Shown: positions 34,017-42,977 of the stretch, one piece after another
Layout of the letters: every line of letters starts with the position of its first letter
Position numbering within the stretch: the stretch's first letter is position 1
NCBI GenBank assembly: GCA_963457535.1
Contig: OY734803.1
Span: 1,426,001 to 1,490,000 of the forward strand
DNA from: JAHRAW01 sp028066695
GTDB taxonomy: Bacteria > Pseudomonadota > Gammaproteobacteria > Arenicellales > Poriferihabitantaceae
Length of the DNA stretch: 64,000 bases
Direction of reading: 5' to 3'
The notes under the pieces: model-generated
What the model saw: the letters and a program-made list of their open reading frames with translations, nothing else
The model's database searches: none
Told to the model about the DNA's origin: nothing
Translations under genes and position numbers: made by a program

Positions 34017-34961
34017 ATGACGAAAAAAACCGCCTACCTTTTTCCGGGGCAGGGCGCGCAATATGCGGGCATCGGCGGCGATCTGCACGAGAAATTTGCG
34101 GTGGTGCGCGACACCTACGCCGAGGCCGGCGAGGCGCTCGGTTATGACATCGCCGAATTGTGCTTTCGCGGCGACGCGGCCGAGATCAACCGCACCCGCC
34201 ACACGCAGCCGGCGCTGCTCACGCATTCGGTCGCGTGCATGCGCGCTTTCGCCGAGGCGCGCCCGGACATGTCGCCGGCGCTCGCCGCCGGGCACAGCCT
34301 CGGCGAATACACCGCGCTGGTCGCGGCCGAGTCGCTGGATTTTTCGGCCGCGCTCAAACTGGTAAAAACCCGCGGCGAATTGATGGGCGAATACGGGCGG
34401 GGCGAAATGGAGGCGCTGATGCTGGACGCCGATGCGGCGCGCGAATTGGCGGCGATGCATTGCTGCGCGGTTTCGGCGTGCAATTTGCCGCAGCAAACCG
34501 TGGTCGGCGGGCGCGCCGAGGATTTGGACGCGCTGCTCGCCGACATGGCGGCGCGCCACCCGCGCAAGCGCAGTGTCCGCCTGAAAACCGAAGGCGCGTT
34601 TCACACCTTTTACATGGTGGAGGCGGCGGTCAAGTTTCGCGAGACGCTCGCCGCGGCGAAGTTTGCCCCGCCGAAATGCGCGGTGCTTTCCAATTTCAGC
34701 GGCGATTTTCACGACGCGGAACCGGCGGCGATTCGTTCGCGGCTTTTTTTGCAGTTGTTCAATCCGGTTTTGTGGCACGACAACCTGCTGCGCATTAAGG
34801 AAGCCGGGGCGGAATTGCTGGTGGAATTCGGCGGCGGAATCGGCGGCGGCGAAAGTCCCGCGGAAAAGCGGCCGAACCTGGAAGCGATGGCGAAAAAAGT
34901 TTGCGGCGGCGCGGAATATCTTCCGGTGATCAATGTGGGCACGCTTGAGGCGGCCGGCTAA
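34017..34961 (+). CDS. fabD: Malonyl-CoA:ACP transacylase family protein (FabD-like)
   Basis: Acyltransferase fold, 314 residues. N-terminal LFPGQGAQYAGIG, nucleophile GHSLGEYTAL, catalytic His in EGAFHTFYM, and a late NPVLWHDNL. GGAGGA just upstream supports ATG 34017. Usually fabD sits with fabH, fabG and acpP; here it is alone, so it may be a second copy or a relocated one. TATAAT at 33983-33988. Convergent 4-nt overlap with the next gene. Confidence 0.85.
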   Translation: MTKKTAYLFPGQGAQYAGIGGDLHEKFAVVRDTYAEAGEALGYDIAELCFRGDAAEINRTRHTQPALLTHSVACMRAFAEARPDMSPALAAGHSLGEYTALVAAESLDFSAALKLVKTRGELMGEYGRGEMEALMLDADAARELAAMHCCAVSACNLPQQTVVGGRAEDLDALLADMAARHPRKRSVRLKTEGAFHTFYMVEAAVKFRETLAAAKFAPPKCAVLSNFSGDFHDAEPAAIRSRLFLQLFNPVLWHDNLLRIKEAGAELLVEFGGGIGGGESPAEKRPNLEAMAKKVCGGAEYLPVINVGTLEAAG

Positions 34962-36061
34962 TGCATTTCTTCCGCGGCATTTTGGTTTTGGCGGCGGCGG
35001 GGTTTGCCGCGCGCCTGCCGGCGGCGCGCTTTTTCACCGGCGCGCTCCGAAAGCGCGCCGGCGGCGACATCGGTCTCGCCGCGCAGTTGTGCCTTCGCGC
35101 CGCCGGAAAGTTCGCCGAGTTCGCGCTCAATCATTTCCGCGCTCGGCGCGGCGCGCGCGCTGTGCCCGTCCAACGCGGCGCGCATCGCCGCGACATGCGA
35201 CGGAGTGGTGCCGCAGCAGCCGCCGATGATGCGCGCGCCGGCGTCCACCGCGAGTTTTGCGTATTCGGCCATGATGCGCTCGTCTCCGTCGTAAACGATT
35301 TTTCCGTCGCGGTATTGCGGCACGCCGCAATTCGCTTTCGCCACCAGCACCGCGTCAACGCCGCGCTCATCGGCGGCGCGGCGCATGTTGAGCGTGGCCG
35401 CGACCAGTTCGGAGGCGCCGGTGCCGCAATTCGCGCCGACCGCGTCGGGGCGCGGCGACATTTTGGAAAACAGCGCGACTATGTCGTCCGGCGCAAGTCC
35501 CATCATGGTGCGGCCGTTGGTGTCCACGCTGAAAGTCGCGACTATCGGCAATTCGGCGCGCGCCGCGCCTTCCACCGCCGCGCACACTTCCTCGCGCGAC
35601 GACATGGTCTCAATCCAAAACACATCGGCGCCGCCTTCCTTGAGCGCGCGCGCCTGTTCGGCGAACGCGTCCGCCGCGTCTTCGTGGCGCAACTCGCCGA
35701 GCGGTTTCATGATTTCGCCGGTCGGCCCGATGGAGCCGGCGACGATGACCGGGCGGCCGGCGTTTTCCACGGCCTCTTTCGCCAGGCGCGCGCCGGCGCG
35801 GTTGATTTCGGCGACGCGCTCGGCCGCGTCGTGGCGCATCAGGCGAAAACGCGAGCCGCCGAAAGTGTTGGTGAGAATGATGTCGGAGCCGGCCTCAATA
35901 AAATTCATGTACTGGCGCGTGATGCGCTCCGGGTGCAGCGTGTTCCACAGTTCGGGCGCGTCGCCGCTTTGCAGGCCGGCGTCAAACAGGTTGGAGCCGG
36001 TCGCGCCGTCGGCGAGCAGCACGCCGCATTCGTCCAGCCGGTTTTGGAGGAGATTTTTCAA
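34958..36061 (-). CDS. Homocysteine S-methyltransferase (betaine-homocysteine methyltransferase-like)
   Basis: A (beta/alpha)8 zinc enzyme that methylates homocysteine. LLADGATGSNLF near the N-terminus; Zn cysteines in GANCGTG and IIGGCCGTTPSH. It lacks the cobalamin domains of MetH, so the donor may be betaine or S-methylmethionine. The start is uncertain: TTG 36061 fits the family, but the frame runs back through mini-repeat DNA past an ATG near 36170. The C-terminal ~45 residues form an odd Arg/Gln-rich tail. Confidence 0.8.
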   Translation of the reverse strand: MKNLLQNRLDECGVLLADGATGSNLFDAGLQSGDAPELWNTLHPERITRQYMNFIEAGSDIILTNTFGGSRFRLMRHDAAERVAEINRAGARLAKEAVENAGRPVIVAGSIGPTGEIMKPLGELRHEDAADAFAEQARALKEGGADVFWIETMSSREEVCAAVEGAARAELPIVATFSVDTNGRTMMGLAPDDIVALFSKMSPRPDAVGANCGTGASELVAATLNMRRAADERGVDAVLVAKANCGVPQYRDGKIVYDGDERIMAEYAKLAVDAGARIIGGCCGTTPSHVAAMRAALDGHSARAAPSAEMIERELGELSGGAKAQLRGETDVAAGALSERAGEKARRRQARGKPRRRQNQNAAEEMH

Positions 36062-36140
36062 GCGCGGGTTTTTAAGCGGACCTTTTCTGCGGAGATTTCT
36101 GCGGGGATTTTTGCGGGGGGTTTTTCCGCGCGACGCGCCG
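36055..36140. repeat. Mini-repeat cluster between methyltransferase and ybdK genes
   Basis: T-tracts alternate with GCGG-rich cores (TTTTTAAGCGGACC, TTTTCTGCGGAGA, TTTCTGCGGGGA, TTTTTGCGGGGGG). It sits over the uncertain start of the methyltransferase and the promoter region of ybdK. Confidence 0.65.
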
Positions 36141-36167
36141 CAGTATAACCCGATTACCCCAACTACC

Positions 36168-37298
36168 ATGGCAAAAACTCCCAGTTTCACGATCGGCATT
36201 GAAGAGGAATACATGCTGGTCAACCCGGACGGCGGCGACCTCGCGCGCAAGGTGCCGCGCGCGCTGATGCCGGCCATGCGCAAGCGGCTGGGCAACGCGG
36301 TTTCGCCGGAGTTTTTGCAGGCGCAGGTGGAAATCGGCACGCCGGTGTGCAAGTCGGCCGGCGAGGCGCGCCGCGCGCTCGCCGAATTGCGCGGCGAAGT
36401 CGCCGAAGTCGCGGCCGCGCATGACCTGGCGATCATCGCCGCTTCCACGCATCCTTTCGCCGACGCATTGGACCAGCACATCACGCGCAAGGAGCGCTAC
36501 CGAATGCTCGCCGAGGATTTGCAGGCGGTGGTGCGCCGCCTGCTGATCAGCGGCATGCATGTGCATGTCGGCGTGGAAGACGACGACCTGCGCATTGATT
36601 TGATGAACCAGGCGAGTTACATCCTGCCGCACTTGCTCGCGCTCAGCACTTCGTCCCCGTTTTGGAACGGCCTGGACACCGGGCTGAAGTCCTACCGCCT
36701 GTCGGTGTGGAACGAATTGCCGCGCACCGGGTTGCCGCATCCGTTTGACACTTTTTCCGATTTTGAACGGCATGTCGCGGTGCTGGTAAAAACCGGCATC
36801 ATTGAAGACGCCACCAAGATTTGGTGGGACCTGCGCCCGAGCGCGCGCTATCCGACGCTGGAAATGCGCATCGCCGATCTTTGCACCACGCTGAACGACG
36901 CGGTGTGCATCGCCGCGCTGTTTCAATGCTGGCTGCGGCGGCTTTACCGCCTGCGGCTTTCCAACCAGCGGTGGCGGCAGTACGCGAACTGGATGATCAA
37001 CGAAAACCGCTGGCGCGCGCACCGCTACGGCACCGACCGCGGCCTGATTGATTTCGGGCGCGGCGCGATCGTGGACTACGCCGAATTGCTCGGGGAAATT
37101 CTCGCCGACACGCGCGAAGACGCCGAGGCGCTCGGCTGCGAGGAGGAAGTCGGGCGCGCGCGCCGCATTCTCAAGCGCGGCACCAGCGCGCACCGGCAAT
37201 TGCGCGTCTACCGCGAAGCGCGCGACGACGGCATGGAAAGGGAGCAGGCGCTCGGCAAAGTGGTTGACTGGCTGCGCATGGAGACGCTGCGGTTTTAA
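36168..37298 (+). CDS. ybdK: Carboxylate-amine ligase of the glutamate-cysteine ligase 2 family (YbdK)
   Basis: 376 residues. FTIGIEEEYMLVNP, GMHVHVGVEDDD and WWDLRPSARYPTLEMRIADLCT are hallmark segments of GCS2 enzymes. Members make gamma-glutamyl-cysteine-like bonds weakly, or other amides. It may be the cell's glutathione-first-step enzyme if no GshA exists elsewhere; that cannot be decided here. Confidence 0.92.
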   Translation: MAKTPSFTIGIEEEYMLVNPDGGDLARKVPRALMPAMRKRLGNAVSPEFLQAQVEIGTPVCKSAGEARRALAELRGEVAEVAAAHDLAIIAASTHPFADALDQHITRKERYRMLAEDLQAVVRRLLISGMHVHVGVEDDDLRIDLMNQASYILPHLLALSTSSPFWNGLDTGLKSYRLSVWNELPRTGLPHPFDTFSDFERHVAVLVKTGIIEDATKIWWDLRPSARYPTLEMRIADLCTTLNDAVCIAALFQCWLRRLYRLRLSNQRWRQYANWMINENRWRAHRYGTDRGLIDFGRGAIVDYAELLGEILADTREDAEALGCEEEVGRARRILKRGTSAHRQLRVYREARDDGMEREQALGKVVDWLRMETLRF

Positions 37299-37307
37299 TT
37301 TTTTAAT

Positions 37308-37778
37308 TCACGCGCCGTTCTGCGGGCGCACATCGTCGCGCCCGGTCACGCTCATCAATGTCGCGCTCATCTGCGCGACCAGTTTGCGCTCGCCGCCGCG
37401 CACCGCCCAGGCGTCGCCATGCGCGGCGGACAAAGTGCGCCCGGCTTTTACCACCGCGCCGATGCAGTGGAACATTTCGCCGGCGGCCGGCGCCAGCAGG
37501 TTGATTTTGAATTCCACGGTCAGCACTTCGGCCTCGGGCGGCATCAGCGAAAACGCCGCGTAACCGCACGCGCTGTCCAGCGCGCTGGCGATGACGCCGG
37601 CGTGCAAAAAACCGTGCTGCTGGGTGAGGTCGCCGCGGTGGGCGAGGTGCAGTTCCACTTCGCCGGGCGCGACGCGCGCCAGCGACACGCCGAGCGCGCG
37701 CATCACGCGCTGCGCGGCGAAACTGCGTTCTACGCGCTCGCGGTAGTTTTTTGCGCGGGGTGCGAAAGCGTCCGCCAT
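37308..37778 (-). CDS. PaaI-like hotdog-fold thioesterase
   Basis: A 156-residue hotdog protein: GFLHAGVIASALDSACGYAA contains the HGGxx-type active site (H-A-G here), followed by LTVEFKINLLAPA. It probably cleaves acyl- or aryl-CoA esters. The start is MADAFAPRAKNY at 37778; the frame open further upstream is unlikely. Divergent from cytochrome c5. Confidence 0.86.
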   Translation of the reverse strand: MADAFAPRAKNYRERVERSFAAQRVMRALGVSLARVAPGEVELHLAHRGDLTQQHGFLHAGVIASALDSACGYAAFSLMPPEAEVLTVEFKINLLAPAAGEMFHCIGAVVKAGRTLSAAHGDAWAVRGGERKLVAQMSATLMSVTGRDDVRPQNGA

Positions 37779-37887
37779 CGGCCGATTGTAGCGCGCCCGC
37801 CCGGCGAAATACGCGGTGAAATCCGGCGGCGAAAAGGGCTGCAAAACCCGGTATAATTGCGCCCCGCAAATATTTTGTGATTTCCCC

Positions 37888-38337
37888 ATGAAAAAAGCCA
37901 CCCTGTTTTTCGCCGCGCCGCTCGCCGCGGTTGCCGCGCTGTTTTTGTTCGCCGCCGCGCAAGTCGCGGCAAAACACAACACGCCCGAATCGCTGGACGC
38001 GCGCACCGCGCCGGTCGGGCAGATCAATGTGGCCGAATCCGGCGCCGCCACCGGCGGCGTGACCGTCGCCGCCTCGCGCGGGCGGCAGAGCGGCGAGGCC
38101 GTGTATGAACGAACCTGCGCGGTCTGCCACGCCTCCGGCATCGCCGGCGCGCCGCGCACCGGCGACCGCGAGGCCTGGCGCGCGCGGCTGGCGCAGGGCA
38201 TGGCGGTGCTGCTGGAGCACGCCATCAACGGCTTTCAGGGCGAGACCGGCGTGATGCTGCCGCGCGGCGGCAACACCGCGCTGAGCGACGCCGAAGTGGA
38301 GGCCGCGGTCGTGTATATGGTGGAGTTGTCCCGGTAA
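37888..38337 (+). CDS. Cytochrome c5 family protein
   Basis: 149 residues with an N-terminal signal/anchor helix (residues ~4-27) and one heme site YERTCAVCHASGIAGAPRTGD, the c5 pattern. The C-terminal GGNTALSDAEVEAAVVYMV helix is typical. TATAAT at 37852-37857, but the -35 is weak. Followed by the enoyl-CoA hydratase after 5 nt. Confidence 0.9.
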   Translation: MKKATLFFAAPLAAVAALFLFAAAQVAAKHNTPESLDARTAPVGQINVAESGAATGGVTVAASRGRQSGEAVYERTCAVCHASGIAGAPRTGDREAWRARLAQGMAVLLEHAINGFQGETGVMLPRGGNTALSDAEVEAAVVYMVELSR

Positions 38338-38342
38338 CGCGC

Positions 38343-39164
38343 ATGTCCGTTCAAGCCGCCCGTTCCCCGGAGATTAATGCCGCCGACGAAGTGCTGCTGT
38401 CGGCGCGCGACCATGGTGTCAATGGCGTCGCGCATCTGACCTTAAACCGCCCGGCGCAATACAACGCGCTGTCGGAGGAATTGCTCGGCCGGCTGGCCGA
38501 CGAACTCGGCGCGATCGCCGCCGACGATTCGGTGCGCGTGGTGGTGCTCGGCGCGGCCGGCAAGGCGTTTTGCGCCGGGCACGATTTGAAGGAAATGCGC
38601 GCGCACGACGACCACGCCTACCAGCAGGCGCTGTTCGCCAAATGCAGCGGCGTGATGTCGCAATTGATCGCGCTTCCGCAGCCGGTGATCGCGCGCGTGC
38701 AGGGGATGGCAACCGCGGCCGGCTGCCAGTTGGTCGCGAGTTGCGACCTCGCGGTCGCCGCCGAAGACGCGCGCTTCGCGGTGTCAGGGGTGCGCGTCGG
38801 GTTGTTCTGCTCCACTCCGGCGGTCGCGCTCAGCCGCAACATTCCGCGCAAGCGCGCGATGGAAATGTTGCTGACCGGCGAATTCATCGGCGCCGAAGAC
38901 GCGCTGCAGTACGGGCTGATCAACCGCGCGGTCGCGGCCGATGAACTGGACGCGGCGGTCGGCGAATTGGCCGAACAAATCGCCTCCAAACCGCCGCGCG
39001 TGACGCAACTCGGCAAGCGGGGTTTTTACCGGCAACTTGAACAGGACCTCGGCGCGGCCTACGCCGACGCCGGCGAAACCATGGCCGGCAACATGATGCT
39101 GGACGAGACGCGCGAAGGCATAGACGCGTTCATCCAAAAACGCGCGCCGAACTGGCCGCGCTGA
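38343..39164 (+). CDS. Enoyl-CoA hydratase/isomerase family protein (crotonase fold)
   Basis: 273 residues. Oxyanion-hole segments GKAFCAGHDLKEM and ATAAGCQLVASCDLAVA are present. FAVSGVRVGLFCSTPAVALSRNIPRKRAMEML and the overall sequence resemble ECHDC3-like members, in which the usual catalytic Glu pair is not always kept. Substrate unknown. Close spacing with cytochrome c5 and leuB suggests co-transcription. Confidence 0.87.
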   Translation: MSVQAARSPEINAADEVLLSARDHGVNGVAHLTLNRPAQYNALSEELLGRLADELGAIAADDSVRVVVLGAAGKAFCAGHDLKEMRAHDDHAYQQALFAKCSGVMSQLIALPQPVIARVQGMATAAGCQLVASCDLAVAAEDARFAVSGVRVGLFCSTPAVALSRNIPRKRAMEMLLTGEFIGAEDALQYGLINRAVAADELDAAVGELAEQIASKPPRVTQLGKRGFYRQLEQDLGAAYADAGETMAGNMMLDETREGIDAFIQKRAPNWPR

Positions 39165-39174
39165 CGCGCCGGGA

Positions 39175-40314
39175 ATGAGCGGTAAAAAATCCCCGCGCAA
39201 GGAAGATGCGCGCAAAAAATACCAAATCGCGATCCTCGCCGGCGACGGCGTCGGCGGGGAAATCATGCGCCAGGCGGTCAAGGCGCTGCGTTTTATTGAA
39301 GGCGCCGCGCCGGTTTCGTTTGAATTGGTGGAGGCGCCTTTCGGCGCCGGCGCCTGGTTTGAAACCGGAAAAAGTTTCCCCGCGGAAACCATGGAGATTT
39401 GCGACCGCGCCGACGCGATTTTGAAAGGCCCGATCGGGCTCGGTTTTGAGGAGACGCAAAAAATTCCGGTGGAAGAGCGCCCCGAGCGCGGCGGCCTTTT
39501 GCCGATGCGGCGGCGCTACGACACCTACGCGAACTTTCGCCCGGCGCGCCTGCCGGGCGCGTTGGCGCATTTTTCGCCGCTAAAACCCGAGGTTATCGGC
39601 GACGGCATAGATTTCGTCATCATTCGCGAACTGGTCGGCGGCGTGTATTTCGGCAAAAAGGAAACCGGCGTGGACGCGGACGGGCGGCGCTACGCGCACG
39701 AGCGGCTGGAATACGACGAATTTCAAATCGCGCGCATCGCGCGCATCGCCTTTGAAGCCGCGATGAAGCGCAAAAAAATCCTGCACAGCATTCACAAAAG
39801 CAACGTGCTGAAATCCAGCGTGCTGTGGTGCGAGGTGGTGGATGAAGTCGGGCGCGACTTCCCCGAAGTGCGCGTGGAAAATGTGCTGGTGGACGCGGCC
39901 GCGACCCACCTTTGCATTCACCCCGGCATGTTTGATGTGATGGTCATGGAAAATTTGTTCGGCGACATTTTGAGCGACCAGGCCGGCGGCGTTCTCGGCT
40001 CGCTCGGCCTGATGCCGTCGGCCTGCATCGGGCCCGAAAAAGCGTATTACGAGCCGTCGCACGGCTCGGCGCCCGACATCGCCGGCAAAAACATCGCCAA
40101 CCCGTATTCCATGATCGGCTCGGCGGCGATGATGCTGGAGATGAGTTTCGGCATGCGCCGCGAGGCCGAGATGCTGTGGCGCGCGATGCAGTCGGTGTTC
40201 ATGGACGGATATTCCACGCAGGATTTGTCGCGGCCCGGCGCCGAGATGACCATGGTCAGCACCGACGAATTCGGCGACCGCGTGGTCGCCGCGCTGGCGA
40301 ACGGGGGCGGCTGA
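39175..40314 (+). CDS. leuB: 3-isopropylmalate dehydrogenase (LeuB-like)
   Basis: Isocitrate/isopropylmalate dehydrogenase family, 379 residues. RRRYDTYANFRPARL, IIRELVGGVYFGK, the Lys/Asp active-site segments (ILHSIHKSNVLKSS; NLFGDILSDQAGGVLGSLGLMPSA) and YEPSHGSAPDIAGKNIANP all fit LeuB. The usual GDGIGPEV is changed to GDGVGGEIM. It is 12 kb from leuA and without leuCD here. A leucine-synthesis role is the best reading; related beta-decarboxylating dehydrogenases cannot be excluded. Confidence 0.85.
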   Translation: MSGKKSPRKEDARKKYQIAILAGDGVGGEIMRQAVKALRFIEGAAPVSFELVEAPFGAGAWFETGKSFPAETMEICDRADAILKGPIGLGFEETQKIPVEERPERGGLLPMRRRYDTYANFRPARLPGALAHFSPLKPEVIGDGIDFVIIRELVGGVYFGKKETGVDADGRRYAHERLEYDEFQIARIARIAFEAAMKRKKILHSIHKSNVLKSSVLWCEVVDEVGRDFPEVRVENVLVDAAATHLCIHPGMFDVMVMENLFGDILSDQAGGVLGSLGLMPSACIGPEKAYYEPSHGSAPDIAGKNIANPYSMIGSAAMMLEMSFGMRREAEMLWRAMQSVFMDGYSTQDLSRPGAEMTMVSTDEFGDRVVAALANGGG

Positions 40315-40323
40315 CGGCGCGCG

Positions 40324-41763
40324 GTGAACGCGCTCCTCCCGCTTGCCGCGCTGCTCGCCGCGCTGGTGTGCAAGCGCGGCGCTTTTGCAAGTTCGTTCAT
40401 CGGCATCGCCGCGGCGCTCGCGGTGATGCACTTTGACCGGCGTTACGCGCTCGCGTTTTCCGCGGAGGATTTGCGGGCGGTTTTGATACTGACGCTTTCG
40501 GCCGCGCTGGTCATCGTTCCCGGGCAAATTTTTAACGCGCTGCTGCAGTCGGCGCATGTCATCTCCGCCATCGGCGCGAAAGTGCGCGCGGCTTCGGGCT
40601 CGCGCGTGAAAACCGCTTCGCTCATCGTGTTCGGCGCCGCGCCCGCGCTGGAATCGCTGACCGGCTTCGGCGTGTCGCTGTTTTTCACCGTGCCGCTTTT
40701 GCTGCAGTTGTTTCCGGCGGGGCGCGCGCTGCTGCTGTCGCTGCTCGGCATGAACATCATGCCGTGGGGGACGCTCGGGCTTTCAACGCTGATCGGCGCG
40801 CAAATCGCCGGGCTGGATTTCAAGCAACTTTCCATGATGACCGCCGCGACCAGTTTCGCGGTGTTTCCGGTCATCGGCGCGCTGGTCGCTTTGGTGTGCC
40901 GCGCCGATTGCAGGGAGCGATTTGATTTTCTGTATCCGCCGCTCGCCGGATTAATGTTGGCTTGCGCGCTGGTGGTCTCCGCGCGTTACGCCGCGCCCGA
41001 ACTGGCCGGCGTTTTCGCGGGCGCGGCCACCGCGCTTCTTTTGTCGGCGGCGCGGCTGCGCGCGTTAAAGTTTCGGCTGCCGCAACTGGCGCAGTGGATG
41101 CAATTACTCGCGCCCTACCTGACGCTGGTCGCGCTGGTGGGCGCGTCGCGCATACCGCCGCTGCACGACGCATTGCAGCGCGCGCTGCGCTGGGAGGGCG
41201 GCGGCATTGCGTTGCCGGTGCTGGCAAGCCCCGGCGTCACCCTATTAATCAGCGCGCTTTTGTTCTGCGCGTTTTCCACGCAACTGCGCGCGCGCCGCGA
41301 AATGTTTCAACTGTTTCAACTGGGAATTACGCGCTCGCTTCGCCCGGTCGGCGGCATCTTTTTGTTCGTGCTGTTCGCCCAACTGCACCGCGCCGGCGGC
41401 CTGTTCGCCGGCATCGCCGAGCGCGCCGCCGATTTGCAGCGCGCCGAAATCGCGCTGGCCGCGCCGCTGCTCGGAATGTTCGGCGGCTTCGCGACCGGCT
41501 CCAATGTCGGCGGCAACGCGCTGTTCATGCCGCTGCAGGCCGAGATCGGCGCGCGCTTCGCGCGGGAACCCGTTTTCGCCGCGCTGCAAAACAGCGCGTC
41601 CGGACACGCGGTGTTTCTGTCGCTGCCGATAATTTTGCTGGCGCTTTCCATCGCCGGCGATGATGCGCGCGCGCGGCAAACCTGGCTGGCGCGGCGCGCA
41701 TTGTTGTGCGCGCCGCCGGTCTATGCCGCGCTGGCCGCGCCGTTTTATTTCTGGCTCGCTTAA
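40324..41763 (+). CDS. L-lactate permease family transporter
   Basis: 479 residues with about 12-13 hydrophobic helices. ALESLTGFGVSLFFTVPLL corresponds to the conserved glycine-rich LctP motif, and GMFGGFATGSNVGGNALFMPLQ to the second signature. Probable GTG start at 40324 right after leuB. Substrate (lactate, glycolate or other 2-hydroxy acid) is inferred from the family. Convergent 4-nt overlap with the next gene. Confidence 0.8.
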   Translation: MNALLPLAALLAALVCKRGAFASSFIGIAAALAVMHFDRRYALAFSAEDLRAVLILTLSAALVIVPGQIFNALLQSAHVISAIGAKVRAASGSRVKTASLIVFGAAPALESLTGFGVSLFFTVPLLLQLFPAGRALLLSLLGMNIMPWGTLGLSTLIGAQIAGLDFKQLSMMTAATSFAVFPVIGALVALVCRADCRERFDFLYPPLAGLMLACALVVSARYAAPELAGVFAGAATALLLSAARLRALKFRLPQLAQWMQLLAPYLTLVALVGASRIPPLHDALQRALRWEGGGIALPVLASPGVTLLISALLFCAFSTQLRARREMFQLFQLGITRSLRPVGGIFLFVLFAQLHRAGGLFAGIAERAADLQRAEIALAAPLLGMFGGFATGSNVGGNALFMPLQAEIGARFAREPVFAALQNSASGHAVFLSLPIILLALSIAGDDARARQTWLARRALLCAPPVYAALAAPFYFWLA

Positions 41764-42977
41764 GGGTTTTTGCCGGCGAGAATCGCGTCGTAGAGTTCGC
41801 GGTCGGTCGCGCCCTCGGTGCCGATGGTCAGCACGCGACTCTTCGCGTCCAGCCCGAGCGCGGCTTTAACTTCCGGCTGCGCGCACGCGGCCATGCATGC
41901 GGCCAGCCCGGCGACGCCGGTTTCGCCGGCCTCCAGGCGCGGTTCGCCGCGCGCCAGCATGCGCATCAGCGGCGCGATCAACTCGTCGGGAATGGTCACA
42001 AAATCATGCGCGGCGAGCGACAGCGCGCGCCACGCCAGCAGCGAAACCTCGCCGCAGGAAAGCCCGGCCATAATCGTCTCGCGCGTGATTTCCACCGCGG
42101 ACGGGCGGCCGCGGCGCGCGCTTTCAAACAGGCACGCGGCAAGTTCCGGCTCCACCACGATCACGCGCGGCCGCGCCGCGCCCAGTTGCTCCCACAAAAA
42201 CATCGCGACCGACGCGGCCAGCCCGCCGACGCCGCCCTGCACGAAGACATGCGTCGGCCGCGCGCCGTTCATTTGCGCCAGCGCCTCGGACATCAGCACG
42301 CTGTAGCCGGCCATGATCAGGCGCGGAAATTCCGTGTAGCCGGCGGTGGAAGTGTCCGAGACGAGGTGGTTGCCGGCAACTTCGGCGGCGCATGCGGCGA
42401 ATTCCAGCGAGCGGTCGTAGTTGCCGTCAATACGCTCCACTTCGGCGCCGAGCGCGCGCATCTCGCCGGCGCGCGCTTCGCTGACGCCGGCGTGAATGAA
42501 AATGCGGCAGTTGCAGTTGAAGCGCTTTGCGCCCCAGGCGACCGCGCGGCCGTGGTTGCCGTCGGTGGCGGTAACCGCGGTGACGCGCTTGGTGAGTTCG
42601 CGGTATTTGCCGGCCTCCAGTTCGGGCGCGGTCGCGCGCGCGCCGCACTTTGAAAAAATTTCGCGCTGCAGCAATACCTGCACCGCGTAGGCGCCGCCGA
42701 GCGCCTTGAAACTGCCGAGCCCGAAGCGGCCGGATTCGTCCTTGTAATACACCGCGCCGAGCCCGCATTCCTTTGCGAGTTGCCCGAGTTCGGCCAAATC
42801 GCCCGGGCGGTAATCGCGCCACGCGGAAATTTCGCGCAGCGCTTTTTGGTTTGCGGCCGGACTGAAATCCTCGCGCAACTTTTCCGGCACATGCGCATCG
42901 GCCGGCGCGGCCGCGCGGTTGGCGTGATGCCGCAGGCGCGCGCGCGCGAAAATCTCATTTCCGGCCGGCGCGCTCAC
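41760..42977 (-). CDS. Diaminopropionate ammonia-lyase-like PLP enzyme (YgeX family)
   Basis: 405 residues, fold type II PLP enzyme. The PLP lysine is in RFGLGSFKALGGAYAVQ; VTATDGNHGRAVAWGA is the phosphate/substrate loop; HVFVQGGVGGLAASVAMFL binds the cofactor phosphate. The pattern fits 2,3-diaminopropionate ammonia-lyase; a broader Dap/Ser/Thr dehydratase activity is possible. GTG 42977 overlaps the M24 gene stop (GTGA). Confidence 0.85.
   Translation of the reverse strand: MSAPAGNEIFARARLRHHANRAAAPADAHVPEKLREDFSPAANQKALREISAWRDYRPGDLAELGQLAKECGLGAVYYKDESGRFGLGSFKALGGAYAVQVLLQREIFSKCGARATAPELEAGKYRELTKRVTAVTATDGNHGRAVAWGAKRFNCNCRIFIHAGVSEARAGEMRALGAEVERIDGNYDRSLEFAACAAEVAGNHLVSDTSTAGYTEFPRLIMAGYSVLMSEALAQMNGARPTHVFVQGGVGGLAASVAMFLWEQLGAARPRVIVVEPELAACLFESARRGRPSAVEITRETIMAGLSCGEVSLLAWRALSLAAHDFVTIPDELIAPLMRMLARGEPRLEAGETGVAGLAACMAACAQPEVKAALGLDAKSRVLTIGTEGATDRELYDAILAGKNP

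Noticed and set aside
36040..36170. A long N-terminal extension of the homocysteine methyltransferase reaching over the ybdK start
   Set aside because: The extension is encoded by mini-repeat DNA (basic KNPRRNLRRK-like) and is absent from the family as I know it; the start was placed at TTG 36061, with low certainty.
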